Notes: a model not told the origin generated them from the letters alone. Counted from the first letter of the stretch, positions 25,159-34,219 are shown. The stretch: DNA of 64,000 nucleotides from Aquirhabdus sp. (GCA_030150135.1 JASLGO010000049.1:23880-87879); one strand, 5' to 3'. Translations and numbers: made by a program.

Positions 25159-26181
25159 TCAATAACTCTTAGGATTTTGGATAAAGAACTTAATTAGATT
25201 TTCACCCAAATTGAATGTGTCTTGGCAGACCAGCCACTGTGCTGGTGTCGTTACAGGCAGGCAATGCCCAGCAAGAGGGTAGCTCGCTCCACTATGCTTT
25301 ACATTTTCTAGAACAAGAGAGCCTTGCGTGTAGCGGATATGCGATTGTTTTCCGACAGGAACCCAGCCTGATGATGTGTAGGTCAGGCGAGGTGTTTGCC
25401 ATGATGGATCTTCGGCGACAACACTGGTCACCGTTTGTCGATTTGCGGCAAATGCTGCCGTCACTAATGCTGCAAGGGTAATGTTAGGATCTGTCAGTCC
25501 ATTGGTCATCATGAGCGGTTTAGTGATAGCACAAGTCGTACCTCCACCTGTCATGGCGTAACTTGCGTATAAGTTACTATGATTGCAATAGAAAACGTTT
25601 GCAGTTTGTGCACCGCGCGAAAATCCGTGTACATGAATCCGGTGGTTATCTACATGAAGTGCTTGGATAACATTGTTGACGAATTGATCAATAATAGGGA
25701 TTTCGTTGTTATAAGCACCACCGACAACAGACAGTGGATCAAGCGTGTCATTTTGTGTATCGAATAAATGTGTAAGATTTGGCTGAATCACGATGTATGG
25801 TGTACTTGCACCGTACTGGGCGGCTTTCCAGCCGTAATATTGTAAATTAGTTCCTGCATTTTCCTCGGCAGCATTCATCGTTGCGCCATGGATGTCTAAA
25901 ATCAGACCACACGACACAGTCTTACATGCTTTGGGAATGGAGACTGTAAAAACGACATAATGTGTACCTGAGTTGCATCCGTATTGGCGTACACCCAACA
26001 TGGTTCCATCGGTACTTTCAGTCGGACTGCTATTGCTGACATCACAACGATCTGTTGCAGTAGGTTGATTGTTGACTAAGGGAATATTTGAAGCTGCTGA
26101 TGCATGATGGGCATAGAGTATGGTCAAACTTATGACCGAGCTTTTTAAAATAGATCGAAGAAATGTGAATGGACCAGTCAT
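25159..26181 (-). CDS. Secreted esterase of the PHB depolymerase/LpqC type
   Basis: The 340-residue protein has a signal peptide with cleavage probable after HHASAA. The mature part has the alpha/beta-hydrolase nucleophile elbow GFSRGA near residue 199 in IHVHGFSRGAQTANVFYC, an earlier HGATMNAAEENAGTN oxyanion region, an acid candidate in TNGLTDPN and a His candidate in PLAGHCLP. Several Cys pairs suggest disulphides in the periplasm or outside. Relatives cleave polyhydroxybutyrate or feruloyl esters; no PHA genes are nearby, so the substrate is open. It is first in a likely operon with the PanE-like gene. Confidence 0.8.
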   Translation of the reverse strand: MTGPFTFLRSILKSSVISLTILYAHHASAASNIPLVNNQPTATDRCDVSNSSPTESTDGTMLGVRQYGCNSGTHYVVFTVSIPKACKTVSCGLILDIHGATMNAAEENAGTNLQYYGWKAAQYGASTPYIVIQPNLTHLFDTQNDTLDPLSVVGGAYNNEIPIIDQFVNNVIQALHVDNHRIHVHGFSRGAQTANVFYCNHSNLYASYAMTGGGTTCAITKPLMMTNGLTDPNITLAALVTAAFAANRQTVTSVVAEDPSWQTPRLTYTSSGWVPVGKQSHIRYTQGSLVLENVKHSGASYPLAGHCLPVTTPAQWLVCQDTFNLGENLIKFFIQNPKSY

Positions 26182-26223
26182 TATCGTAATCCTCTTCTAG
26201 TTGTGTGAACTTTGTATTTAACG

Positions 26224-26313
26224 AGATAGTTCGTTTAAAGTTTTTAGTAAGCTTGCGTAGTTAATTTGATTAATAATTAATCAAATTAACTGTGCAAGCA
26301 TAATCAACTATCT
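26224..26313. repeat. Nested long palindrome / hairpin
   Basis: The core at 26259-26291 is a perfect inverted repeat with 16-bp arms (AGTTAATTTGATTAAT) around one base. It continues outward with GCTTGC (26251-26256) and GCAAGC (26294-26299), then with AGATAGTT (26224-26231) and AACTATCT (26306-26313). It lies in the 291-bp gap between the secreted esterase and the methyltransferase. It could be an RNA hairpin, a regulator site, or a cruciform-forming repeat. Confidence 0.7.
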
Positions 26314-26355
26314 GTGTTGGATCTTGATGGTTTGTTGAAATAATTTGACTTAATG

Positions 26356-26407
26356 CCTCAGTCTGAGGCTCTCCCCTCAATGGTTTTGTTTGGGGGAGAG
26401 CTTTTTT
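26356..26407 (+). terminator. Rho-independent terminator without an upstream gene
   Basis: GCTCTCCCC (26368-26376) pairs with GGGGAGAGC (26393-26401) and is followed by six T. A small palindrome CCTCAG-T-CTGAGG sits immediately before. Both flanking genes are on the minus strand, so this plus-strand terminator has no annotated gene to end. Confidence 0.75.
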
Positions 26408-26472
26408 GTGACTTGCAATCATCTGTTATGTGAGGATGTTTTTTATGATGAATTGCATTTTTATCATGCGGA

Positions 26473-27342
26473 CTATCTCAACCTGATATGAATCAAATGT
26501 GTTGCAGAGGTAGTCGTTAAATAATCGCTTCGCTGATCAAAATAACGTTCATTTTGCGCAGAGCCTGACAAGTCTTCTAATACATCAAAACCAATTTCAT
26601 TCAATGCCGCATGAAGTTCAGCTGGAATAAACTGCCCAATTAATGGCTCACTCATATACTTGGTAAAACGAGATAGAGCAAAACTACCCAAGCGTTCAGC
26701 ACCTGCAAGCTGTTGATATGGAATTGAATAATCGAACACGACTTCACTGCCAGACGCTGCGACTTTTGCAATTGCACATAGCGTATTCAAAGTTGTTTCA
26801 GGTTGAAGGTAATGTGTTGTTCCTAGCCACGAAAAGAAAGCGACTTTATCGCGTTGAAAGCTGCTACGAATGAGTGCGTCAAATAAAGATTCTTGTTCAA
26901 AATTGATCGGAACCAGCTCGACGTTCTCAGGAATGCTCCCGAATCGTTCAAGTTGTTGTTTCTTAGAGGCTTGTGTATCGGGATGATCGACTTCAAATAT
27001 TTTTAGGAAAGCCTGATCAGGGTTTTGGCGTAAGGAAAACGAGTCTAGTCCCGCGCCGACGAGGACATATTGATCAACACCGTGAGCAATTGCATCAGTG
27101 AGCTTATCTTCAGCATAGCGCGAGCGCCCAACAACCTGCCCAATCAGTAGACCAATCGGACTAAATGCACGCGGCAGAAGAAAGTGATGCCATTTTCTGC
27201 TTTTTAAAATGCGTTGCCAGCCAGAACTGGTGAATTTAATGGCGTATGGATCAGAAAATAAAGGATTTTCTGCATAGATCGTATGGCTTGCACGTAATGC
27301 TGCGGCACCTTCGGCTGTACGACTGCGTTGTCCTGGCTTCAT
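26473..27342 (-). CDS. SAM-dependent methyltransferase, leucine carboxyl methyltransferase-like
   Basis: The 289-residue protein belongs to the LCM/TIGR00027 group (mycobacterial Rv0146-like): an N-terminal RSRTAEGAAALRA helix, then DQYVLVGAGLDSFSLR near residue 90 as SAM motif I, FEVDHPDTQASKKQQL as motif II, and FSWLGTTHYLQPETTLNTL. The members methylate carboxyl or hydroxyl groups of small, often hydrophobic substrates. No biosynthetic cluster is nearby. A pair of TTGTACA repeats upstream may be a regulator site. Confidence 0.85.
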   Translation of the reverse strand: MKPGQRSRTAEGAAALRASHTIYAENPLFSDPYAIKFTSSGWQRILKSRKWHHFLLPRAFSPIGLLIGQVVGRSRYAEDKLTDAIAHGVDQYVLVGAGLDSFSLRQNPDQAFLKIFEVDHPDTQASKKQQLERFGSIPENVELVPINFEQESLFDALIRSSFQRDKVAFFSWLGTTHYLQPETTLNTLCAIAKVAASGSEVVFDYSIPYQQLAGAERLGSFALSRFTKYMSEPLIGQFIPAELHAALNEIGFDVLEDLSGSAQNERYFDQRSDYLTTTSATHLIHIRLR

Positions 27343-27668
27343 CTGTGTGATTCTCTTTTTATCAAAAAGGGTTTCTCGTGATCTGAGGATACGAGTTGGA
27401 TCGAATATTTGCGCTTTGTTTTGTACAGGAGAGTATCAGACTTGTACATTGCATTATTGACCAAAAATACGGAAATATTTCGTGAATTTGATGCGATCGT
27501 ATGTTCAAGTTAAATGATTACAGTCGATAAAACATTCAATTACTTAAAGTCAGGCTTTTTTATTGTTGCACATTTCTATATTTCGATGGGCCTAATGACC
27601 GCAAGATCAATATTATATGTTTGTTAAAAATTACGAAAATCACATGATGTCCGCAGATCATACTCATC
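27343..27668. other. Intergenic region upstream of the methyltransferase
   Basis: This 326-bp stretch carries no convincing gene. Two direct repeats TTGTACA at 27421-27427 and 27442-27448 are 21 bp apart, i.e. two helical turns, and could bind a regulator of the methyltransferase at 26473-27342. The part near 27560-27668 is AT-rich and featureless. Confidence 0.45.
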
Positions 27669-28310
27669 TTAATCCAACAAGCTCTTGAGCGCGATTTGCA
27701 TAAAATCTTCGCCGAGATCATGAGGTGAAGGCAGTGTCTGATCATCAAGCCATTGTCTGGCGTAGGTATGTACTGGGCCAATCAGCACAGGTAAATACAT
27801 GGCTTTGGGCAATACGCGTAGACGTTTAAAATCAGGCAGAGCCTCTAATTGGCTTAAAAAAATACGATGCGAACTGGTGATTTCTTCACGAAACGCTCGT
27901 TCTTGATCAGCGTCTTTAAGAACACGACGATGACGAAACACAAAACGTGCCCAATCGGGCTGAGTCACAATCCAATCAATATTGCTTTGAATGATGCGAC
28001 GAATAGCATTTTCAAGATTGGTTGCATTTTTAAGTGACTGATGTAATTGACGGCTGAATTGTCTTAATCCTTCTTTGTAGAGTGCAGCCGCAATTTTTTC
28101 TTTATTGCCAAAGTGATGGTAAATACTGCCCACGCTTGCACCAGATTGCTCACGAATCATCTCTATCGTTGTTGCTTCAATACCTTGATGAATAAAGCAA
28201 TTCAAGGCTGCTTTCAAGATATCGAGCTGCCTTGTGCTGGACGATGAACTGCTTGGCGTTTCTTCCAAATTGGAGGCAGTTTGTACTGTATTTGACTGAG
28301 TGGTCATCAT
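27669..28310 (-). CDS. TetR-family transcriptional regulator
   Basis: The 213-residue protein has a TetR HTH at about residues 42-75 (IEATTIEMIREQSGASVGSIYHHFGNKEKI) after a short Ser/Thr-rich arm. The C-terminal domain has no obvious ligand signature. It is divergent from the DUF4442 thioesterase-like gene with a 76-bp gap holding the palindrome TATTCTAGAATA, so regulation of both is likely. Confidence 0.88.
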   Translation of the reverse strand: MMTTQSNTVQTASNLEETPSSSSSSTRQLDILKAALNCFIHQGIEATTIEMIREQSGASVGSIYHHFGNKEKIAAALYKEGLRQFSRQLHQSLKNATNLENAIRRIIQSNIDWIVTQPDWARFVFRHRRVLKDADQERAFREEITSSHRIFLSQLEALPDFKRLRVLPKAMYLPVLIGPVHTYARQWLDDQTLPSPHDLGEDFMQIALKSLLD

Positions 28311-28317
28311 TAGAACT

Positions 28318-28340
28318 ATATTCTAGAATAATATTCTAAT
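28318..28340. promoter_or_regulatory. TetR-type operator between divergent genes
   Basis: A perfect 12-bp palindrome TATTCTAGAATA (28319-28330) and a second ATATTCTAA half at 28331 form direct repeats of ATATTCTA 13 bp apart, eight bases upstream of the regulator start. Confidence 0.6.
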
Positions 28341-28386
28341 AGTGTAAGGCTTCTGCTTCATAAAAGCGACTCTTTAGGGGAATGAA

Positions 28387-28845
28387 ATGCAAATTATTGA
28401 CTTGTTTAATAAGCTCAAAAGCTTACCTGCTGGAACTCAGCTCTTTAGCTGTGCGGTCTGTTTAAAAGCACCTTATTTCAGTAGTATTCATCCGCTGGTT
28501 GAGGAGGTCAAACCTTCTTATGTGCGCGTCAAATTACGCAAGCGTCGTAGTGTTGAAAATCATTTAAAAACCGTTCATGCGATTGCGATGTGCAATATGG
28601 CGGAGCTTGCAGGTGGGTTGATGACTGATGTGTCAATTCCTAAAGGCGCGCGTTGGATTCCATCTGGCATGACAGTGAAATATCTCAAAAAAGCCAAGAC
28701 AGATTTGATTGCTGTAGCGGATGGTTCGCAGATTGATTGGAGTCAGGAAGGCGAGGTGATCGTTCCCGTGTTGGTATCAGATACTCATAATGAGATCGTT
28801 TTTTCTGCTGAGATCACGATGAATGTGAAGCATGGTAAGGCTTAA
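28387..28845 (+). CDS. Hotdog-fold protein (DUF4442 family)
   Basis: The 152-residue protein fits the DUF4442 hotdog family: APYFSSIHPLVEEVKPSYVRVKLRKRRSVENHLKTVHAIAMCNMAELAGGL, where the Asn-His and Glu around residues 58-75 are the thioesterase-like positions. A role in acyl-thioester hydrolysis or isoprenoid/fatty acyl handling is inferred from the fold only. It is divergent from a TetR regulator. A terminator follows at 28862-28888. Confidence 0.8.
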   Translation: MQIIDLFNKLKSLPAGTQLFSCAVCLKAPYFSSIHPLVEEVKPSYVRVKLRKRRSVENHLKTVHAIAMCNMAELAGGLMTDVSIPKGARWIPSGMTVKYLKKAKTDLIAVADGSQIDWSQEGEVIVPVLVSDTHNEIVFSAEITMNVKHGKA

Positions 28846-28861
28846 CCAGCGTTGATTGAAT

Positions 28862-28888
28862 GAGCCTCCTGTTGAGGAGGCTTGTTTT
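28862..28888 (+). terminator. Terminator after the DUF4442 gene
   Basis: GCCTCC and GGAGGC pair around TGTTGA, followed by TTGTTTTG. The T tract is imperfect. Confidence 0.65.
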
Positions 28889-29172
28889 GATTACAGATTT
28901 ATTTGAAGATTGGTGCTACTTTGAGCCATCGCAATAGCCATGGGCTGAAGGTTTGATTGCTTTAGATCGCTGTATGGCGTGGATTAAAATAATTTGAAGC
29001 CTAAACGGTCTATAGTAGATTTCTAAATTTTGATTTGTTGATCAATCTTTAATTTATTGAATATAAATAATATATTTTATTTTATGTCAATTGTGACCGA
29101 CGAGTCGCGCAAATCATCCATAAACTGCAAAATAGTTTTTGACTTAATAGTTACATTTGGTACTATTTCTGA
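28889..29172. other. Intergenic region before marR
   Basis: About 280 bp, AT-rich towards the right end (29030-29090), with no gene. The promoter of marR is at its right edge. Nothing else was seen. Confidence 0.5.
29139..29172 (+). promoter_or_regulatory. Promoter of marR, probably giving a leaderless transcript
   Basis: TTGACT (29139-29144) and TACTAT (29161-29166) are 16 bp apart, close to the sigma70 consensus. The -10 box ends six bases before the ATG at 29173, so transcription would begin on or beside the start codon. No ribosome-binding site is visible. An imperfect inverted repeat AATAGTT/TACTATT overlaps the -10 box and may be the MarR site. Confidence 0.65.
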
Positions 29173-29691
29173 ATGAATAAATCTAAACGCCTTAAATACG
29201 ACGAAGTCCGTGAGCGGGTCGAACGATCCCACCAGATGGTGCTGGGTGATACTCAGGCGCTCGGGACAATCCAGATCAATTTATTGGTCAAGTACAACGC
29301 TTGGCTGATGCAAGAGTTGCTCAACAGAGGACTTGCAGATTTCGGTCTGAGTGCGCCTGCCTATATCGCGATGACGATGATCAATAGCTCGACGGATCAG
29401 ACTGTCAATCCTTCTGATCTGTCGCTATGTACAGGGGAGACGCGTGCCAATATGACGCGCATCTGTGATGACTTGGTGGCTCAAGGACTTTTGCAACGGG
29501 TAACGAGTGCTGTTGATCGTCGCCGTATTGATTTGTCGCTGACTTCGGCTGGTTTGGATTTGCTGAAACAGGTTGTTCCGAAAATGCGTGAAAAGAATCG
29601 CAAGATTTTTAGTGTGTTTAGTGATGAGGAGCGTGACGTACTCGAAAAGTCACTCTTTAAGCTCTTGAATGCCATGGAATCGAATGTCTAA
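29173..29691 (+). CDS. MarR-family transcriptional regulator
   Basis: The 172-residue protein has the winged-helix MarR domain at about residues 55-150: an N-terminal dimer helix, the recognition region LSLCTGETRANMTRICDDLVAQGLLQR and the wing TSAVDRRRIDLSLTSAGLDLL. It precedes the EmrAB-type pump genes and most likely represses them; MarR/EmrR-type proteins release DNA when they bind phenolic or lipophilic drugs. The start codon lies directly after the promoter, so a leaderless mRNA is likely. Confidence 0.88.
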   Translation: MNKSKRLKYDEVRERVERSHQMVLGDTQALGTIQINLLVKYNAWLMQELLNRGLADFGLSAPAYIAMTMINSSTDQTVNPSDLSLCTGETRANMTRICDDLVAQGLLQRVTSAVDRRRIDLSLTSAGLDLLKQVVPKMREKNRKIFSVFSDEERDVLEKSLFKLLNAMESNV

Positions 29692-29777
29692 ACGCAATTG
29701 AAATCCTGACTGAATGGTTGGGGTTTTAATGAGTGAACGTTAAATCTCTACACCGAAAAATATTACTGTTTCATACA

Positions 29778-29800
29778 TATATCGTGAGGTTTGCGATATA
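29778..29800. promoter_or_regulatory. Inverted repeat upstream of the pump genes, possible MarR site
   Basis: TATATCG and CGATATA are separated by nine bases, ending 17 bp before the start of the outer-membrane factor gene. Confidence 0.45.
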
Positions 29801-29817
29801 AAAAAGGTGGCGACATC

Positions 29818-31302
29818 ATGAATAACCCGCTTCGTACTCAACATATTTTTCTAACACCTGTCGCGCTGGCCGTGATGCTGGTGACAGGCTGTGCATCGTT
29901 GCCTCATGCGGATTCCGCACCCAAATTGCGTGCTGCTCAAAACACTGATTTTGTTTCGGGTTCAACAGGTCAATGGCCAGCAGCAACATGGTGGCAGGAT
30001 TTGCATGATGCACAACTAGATCAGCTCATTACTCAAGCACTGAAAGATTCTCCAAGCATTGAGGTTGCACAGGCACGTGTGCTGCAAGCACAAGCTGTGA
30101 CGGATAGTGCTGCTGCAAATCGCGGCATGAAACTGGATGCCAATGGATCATTAAGCCGCAATAAATACAGTTCCAATAGTTTCTATCCACCGCCGATTGG
30201 TGGCAAGAGTTATTACGATGGTGAGTTGTCGCTGAATTTTTCCTATGACTTTGATTTTTGGGGACATAACCGTAAAGCATTGCAAGCGGCTTTAGGTCGT
30301 GAAACAGCAAGTCGTGCGGATGCGGCAGGCGCGGCGGCAGCTTTATCTGCCAGCGTTGCAAGTACTTATTATCAATGGCAAGTACTGAATCAGCGGATCG
30401 CAATTCAAGAACAGATTGCAGGTGAGCAGCGTCATTTGCTGGATATTGAGTTAAAACGTATGAAAGCGGGATTGTCTTCGGGTAACAATGTTGCGCCATT
30501 ACGCGCGAGTGTGGCTTTGCCTGAACAGACTTTGGTTCAACTGAAGTCTCAGCGTGATCAAGTGCTTTCACAATTAAAATCTTTGGTGGCGAGTGGTGCA
30601 GATTTCCCTGTATTACAAGCGCAGCCTTTACCGCAATTGAATGGTGAATTGCCTGCATCATTACCGCTTGATCTGATTGCTCGTCGTGCTGATACGGCAG
30701 CAGCGCGTGATCGAGTGCAGGCATCGTTGAAGGATGTCGAGTCGGCGCGGGCGGCATTTTATCCTGACGTGAATTTATTGGCATCTGTGGGACTGTCGAG
30801 TCTGTCGATGGGTCGTTTATTTTCATCCACCAGTGAGCAGGCTGGCGTGATGCCTGCGATTCATTTGCCGCTATTTGATTCAGGTCGCTTACATGCAAAT
30901 CTGGATAGTAATCGTGCAGAAGTAGCACTTGCTGTCGCGCAATACAACCAGTCTGTGCAGAACGCGGTTACTGAGGTCAATGACGCTGAATTACGTGTGC
31001 AAAGTGCAAACAACGAGTTGTCACCACTGCAAAACCAAATTCAGGCGCGTCAGCATTCTCTTGAAAATACACAGAAACTGGTCAAGGCAGGTTTGCAAGA
31101 TGGGAGTGCTTTAGCCACAGCCAAATTGCTCAAAACCAATCTGGAAGATCAGGAAATTGCACGACAAGGGCGTGCTTTGCAGGCGCATATTGATTTGATT
31201 AAAGCGTTAGGCGGTGGTTTTACCGATCAAAGCCAAGATGATGTCAAACAGTCGTCAGGTCAAGAAACCGTTGCAAGCAATCAGCGACATTCATCTACTT
31301 AA
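29818..31302 (+). CDS. Outer-membrane efflux factor, NodT-type lipoprotein
   Basis: The 494-residue protein is a TolC/OprM-type channel. It has a lipoprotein signal with LVTGC as lipobox, followed by two repeated OEP domains (for example WWQDLHDAQLDQLITQALKDSPSIEVAQARVLQAQ in the first and the corresponding YNQSVQNAVTEVNDAELRVQSA in the second). It links the inner-membrane pump to the outside. AAGGTGG lies before the ATG; an upstream in-frame start at 29791 lies within the putative operator. It is first of three genes: OMF, EmrA, EmrB. Confidence 0.92.
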   Translation: MNNPLRTQHIFLTPVALAVMLVTGCASLPHADSAPKLRAAQNTDFVSGSTGQWPAATWWQDLHDAQLDQLITQALKDSPSIEVAQARVLQAQAVTDSAAANRGMKLDANGSLSRNKYSSNSFYPPPIGGKSYYDGELSLNFSYDFDFWGHNRKALQAALGRETASRADAAGAAAALSASVASTYYQWQVLNQRIAIQEQIAGEQRHLLDIELKRMKAGLSSGNNVAPLRASVALPEQTLVQLKSQRDQVLSQLKSLVASGADFPVLQAQPLPQLNGELPASLPLDLIARRADTAAARDRVQASLKDVESARAAFYPDVNLLASVGLSSLSMGRLFSSTSEQAGVMPAIHLPLFDSGRLHANLDSNRAEVALAVAQYNQSVQNAVTEVNDAELRVQSANNELSPLQNQIQARQHSLENTQKLVKAGLQDGSALATAKLLKTNLEDQEIARQGRALQAHIDLIKALGGGFTDQSQDDVKQSSGQETVASNQRHSST

Positions 31303-31360
31303 TCAAAAAGCATAAGCCAAATTCATCAGCAAAAGCTCGACCCAAATTCTGGAGTACATC

Positions 31361-32578
31361 ATGGCTGAACAACAAAATACTCAAGCAGCAACGACGACCG
31401 AACCTGCTGCACCAAACGGTAAACGTAAGCGCGTTCTCTTTGTGATGGCGACAATTTTTATCCTGATTGCCGTGCTATATGCGCTGTATTACTTCCTCTA
31501 TGCTCAATTTCGTGAAGAAACTGACGATGCCTATGTGAATGGCAATTTGGTCTATATCAATTCACAAGTGAGCGGTACAGTGGTTGCACTCGGTGCGGAT
31601 GATACTCAGCCTGTCAAAGCAGGGCAGTCGCTCATTACTTTGGAAGGTTCGGACAGTACGGTTGCACTGGCAAATTCGGAAGCCAAACTCGCGCAAACTG
31701 TACGTCAAATCCGTCAACAGTATCGTTCAACCGATGAAGCCAGTGCGGTCGTTGCTCAACGTCAGACTGAACTTAATCGTGCGACAGATGACCTGAATCG
31801 TCGCCAACAATTGGTTGGCTCAGATGCGATTACTGCGGAAGATTTGGCTCATGCGAAAGCAGCAGTTGCGACTGCAAAAGACGCTTTGACGGTTGCTCAG
31901 AAACAATTAGAGTCTTCTCAAGCATCGGTTGAGGGAACCACGCTTAGTCAACATCCTGCTGTATTGCAGGCACGCGCTGAATTTACTCAAGCGTATCTGG
32001 CAGAACAGCGTAATGTGATTCCATCGCCAATTGACGGTTATGTGGCACGTCGTTCTGTGCAGATCGGTCAGCGTGTTGCTCCAGGAAATAATCTCATGGC
32101 AATCGTGCCGCTCCATGCGCTGTGGGTTGATGCCAATCTGAAAGAAATGCAATTACAGAATGTCCGTATTGGTCAACCTGCGACGGTGATTGCTGATATT
32201 TACGGTAGTCATGTGGAATATCATGGCAAAGTCGTTGGGATTGCGGCAGGGACAGGCGGTGCGTTCTCGTTACTCCCACCACAAAATGCTGTCGGGAACT
32301 GGATTAAAGTTGTTCAGCGTATTCCTGTGCGTATCGCGCTGGATGCCAATGATTTAAACAAATATCCATTGCGAATTGGCATGTCGACTACGGTCAAAAT
32401 TGATACTCACGATCGTCAAGGTTCTGTGTTGAGCGCTCTGCCAATTGCCAATGCACCGATGACAACGCCTGTGTTTGATGCACAATTAAAAGATGCAGAA
32501 ACGAAAGCTAATGCCATTATTGCGCGTGAAGCGGGCAGTGATCAAAAAGGTAGCAGCCAAACAGGTAATGCGCCATGA
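31361..32578 (+). CDS. emrA: EmrA-type membrane fusion (periplasmic adaptor) protein
   Basis: The 405-residue protein has one N-terminal membrane helix (residues 25-47), then the HlyD-type biotinyl-lipoyl half-motifs TDDAYVNGNLVYINSQVSGTV and the later NVIPSPIDGYVARRSVQIGQRV, split by a coiled coil of about 120 residues. It bridges EmrB to the outer-membrane channel. The stop overlaps the emrB start by ATGA, so the two are translationally coupled. TGGAG precedes the ATG. Confidence 0.93.
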   Translation: MAEQQNTQAATTTEPAAPNGKRKRVLFVMATIFILIAVLYALYYFLYAQFREETDDAYVNGNLVYINSQVSGTVVALGADDTQPVKAGQSLITLEGSDSTVALANSEAKLAQTVRQIRQQYRSTDEASAVVAQRQTELNRATDDLNRRQQLVGSDAITAEDLAHAKAAVATAKDALTVAQKQLESSQASVEGTTLSQHPAVLQARAEFTQAYLAEQRNVIPSPIDGYVARRSVQIGQRVAPGNNLMAIVPLHALWVDANLKEMQLQNVRIGQPATVIADIYGSHVEYHGKVVGIAAGTGGAFSLLPPQNAVGNWIKVVQRIPVRIALDANDLNKYPLRIGMSTTVKIDTHDRQGSVLSALPIANAPMTTPVFDAQLKDAETKANAIIAREAGSDQKGSSQTGNAP

Positions 32579-34137
32579 GTACCTCTGCGGCGGCAGCGCA
32601 ATCTCAGCCTGAGCCACAGTATTTTAAAGGTGCATCGCTCATTATTCTGACGATTGCCATGGCGGTCGCAACCTTTATGGAAGTGTTGGATACAGCGATT
32701 GCCAATGTGTCTGTACCGACAATTGCTGGGAATCTGGCAACCAGTCCCAATCAGGGGACTTGGGTCGTGTCATCTTATGGTCTGGCTGCGGCGATCGCCG
32801 TGCCGCTGACAGGCTGGATTGCCAATCGTTTTGGGCAAGTCCGTGTGTTTTTGATTTCGATTATTTTATTTACACTGACTTCAGCGTTGTGTGGTCTGGC
32901 AGATAGCTTGCCGATGCTGGTGAGTTTTCGGTTTCTACAAGGTTTAGTTTCTGGACCCATGGTGCCTTTGTCACAAACCTTATTGTTAGCAAACTATCCG
33001 CCGCATCGCCGCGGCGTTGCGATGGCGATCTGGGCAATGACTGTCGTGGTTGCGCCAATCTTTGGACCATTGCTCGGTGGTTATATCACCGACAATATGA
33101 CTTGGCCATGGATTTTTTATATCAATGTGCCGATTGGTTTGCTGGCAGCATTTATTACCTATACATTCTTAAGAAAAAGAGAAACTCCAACCCAAAAATT
33201 ACCGATTGATATTGTGGGTATTGTGTTGCTTGTCCTCGGTGTGGGCAGCCTACAACTCATGCTGGATAATGGTAATGATCTGGATTGGTTTAGCTCTAAT
33301 ATCATTGTTGCACTGTGCGTGACATCGATTACCGCGTTAGCGTTCTTTGTGGCGTGGGAGTTGACGGATAAACATCCGATTGTTGATCTGACACTGTTGA
33401 AACATCGTAATTTCCGTTACGGTGTTCTGGCATTGTCGTTCGGGTTTATGGCGTTTTTTGGTCTGAATGTAATGTTTCCGCTGTGGTTACAGACCGTGAT
33501 GAATTACACGCCGACATGGGCGGGGATTGCGACTGCACCTGTGGGAATCTTTGCACTCTTGTTCTCACCTGTGGTGGGTAAAAACATTAATCGCCTAGAT
33601 TTGCGATTGGTAGCGACTGCGTCTTTCATCATTTTTGGTGGAACAGCGTATTGGTTTTCCAAGTTTAATTTGGATACCTCGTTGAGTCATTTGATTCCGC
33701 CTCGGATGATTCAGGGCTTTGCCATTGCGTGTTTCTTTGTGCCGATTAATACCATCATTCTTTCAGGGATTACTCCAGACAAAATGGCTGCGGCATCAGG
33801 TCTGGCGAACTTCTTTCGCACCATTTCAGGAAGTTTTGGAACAGCGTTGGTGGTGATGATTTTGTCACATCGTTCCGAGGAGCATCAGATTCGCCTTGGA
33901 GAATATATCTCACCAACGAATCAGCAGTTTACGGAGTACATGGATAAGTTGAAATCCTTTGGTATGTCAACAGATACTGCCTATGCCCAAGTACAAAATC
34001 TGATTACTCAGCAGAGTTTGATGATGGCAACTCGTGATATTTTCTGGCTATGCTCGGTGTTGTTTATTTGTTTGATCGGTGTGATCTGGCTGACCAAACC
34101 GCCATTTGCCACGGGTGGTGGTGGGGGTGGGCATTGA
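32575..34137 (+). CDS. emrB: EmrB/QacA-type DHA2 MFS drug exporter
   Basis: The 520-residue protein has 14 predicted membrane helices and the DHA2 landmarks: EVLDTAIANVSVPTIAGNL in helix 1 (motif D1), GWIANRFGQVRVF motif A, RFLQGLVSGPMVPLSQTLL and GPLLGGYITDNMTWPWIFYINVPIG (motif C). It exports lipophilic drugs by proton antiport with EmrA and the outer-membrane lipoprotein upstream. The Gly-rich tail ends in GGGGGGH, an odd run that may be metal-binding or merely unstructured. Confidence 0.94.
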   Translation: MSTSAAAAQSQPEPQYFKGASLIILTIAMAVATFMEVLDTAIANVSVPTIAGNLATSPNQGTWVVSSYGLAAAIAVPLTGWIANRFGQVRVFLISIILFTLTSALCGLADSLPMLVSFRFLQGLVSGPMVPLSQTLLLANYPPHRRGVAMAIWAMTVVVAPIFGPLLGGYITDNMTWPWIFYINVPIGLLAAFITYTFLRKRETPTQKLPIDIVGIVLLVLGVGSLQLMLDNGNDLDWFSSNIIVALCVTSITALAFFVAWELTDKHPIVDLTLLKHRNFRYGVLALSFGFMAFFGLNVMFPLWLQTVMNYTPTWAGIATAPVGIFALLFSPVVGKNINRLDLRLVATASFIIFGGTAYWFSKFNLDTSLSHLIPPRMIQGFAIACFFVPINTIILSGITPDKMAAASGLANFFRTISGSFGTALVVMILSHRSEEHQIRLGEYISPTNQQFTEYMDKLKSFGMSTDTAYAQVQNLITQQSLMMATRDIFWLCSVLFICLIGVIWLTKPPFATGGGGGGH

Positions 34138-34219
34138 GGTCATTTGATCTCAAGATGTGCGCGGACTTTATTACAATCTTGATTTGACCACTGGTGGTAA
34201 ATTCAGTAATGTTCGCGCC

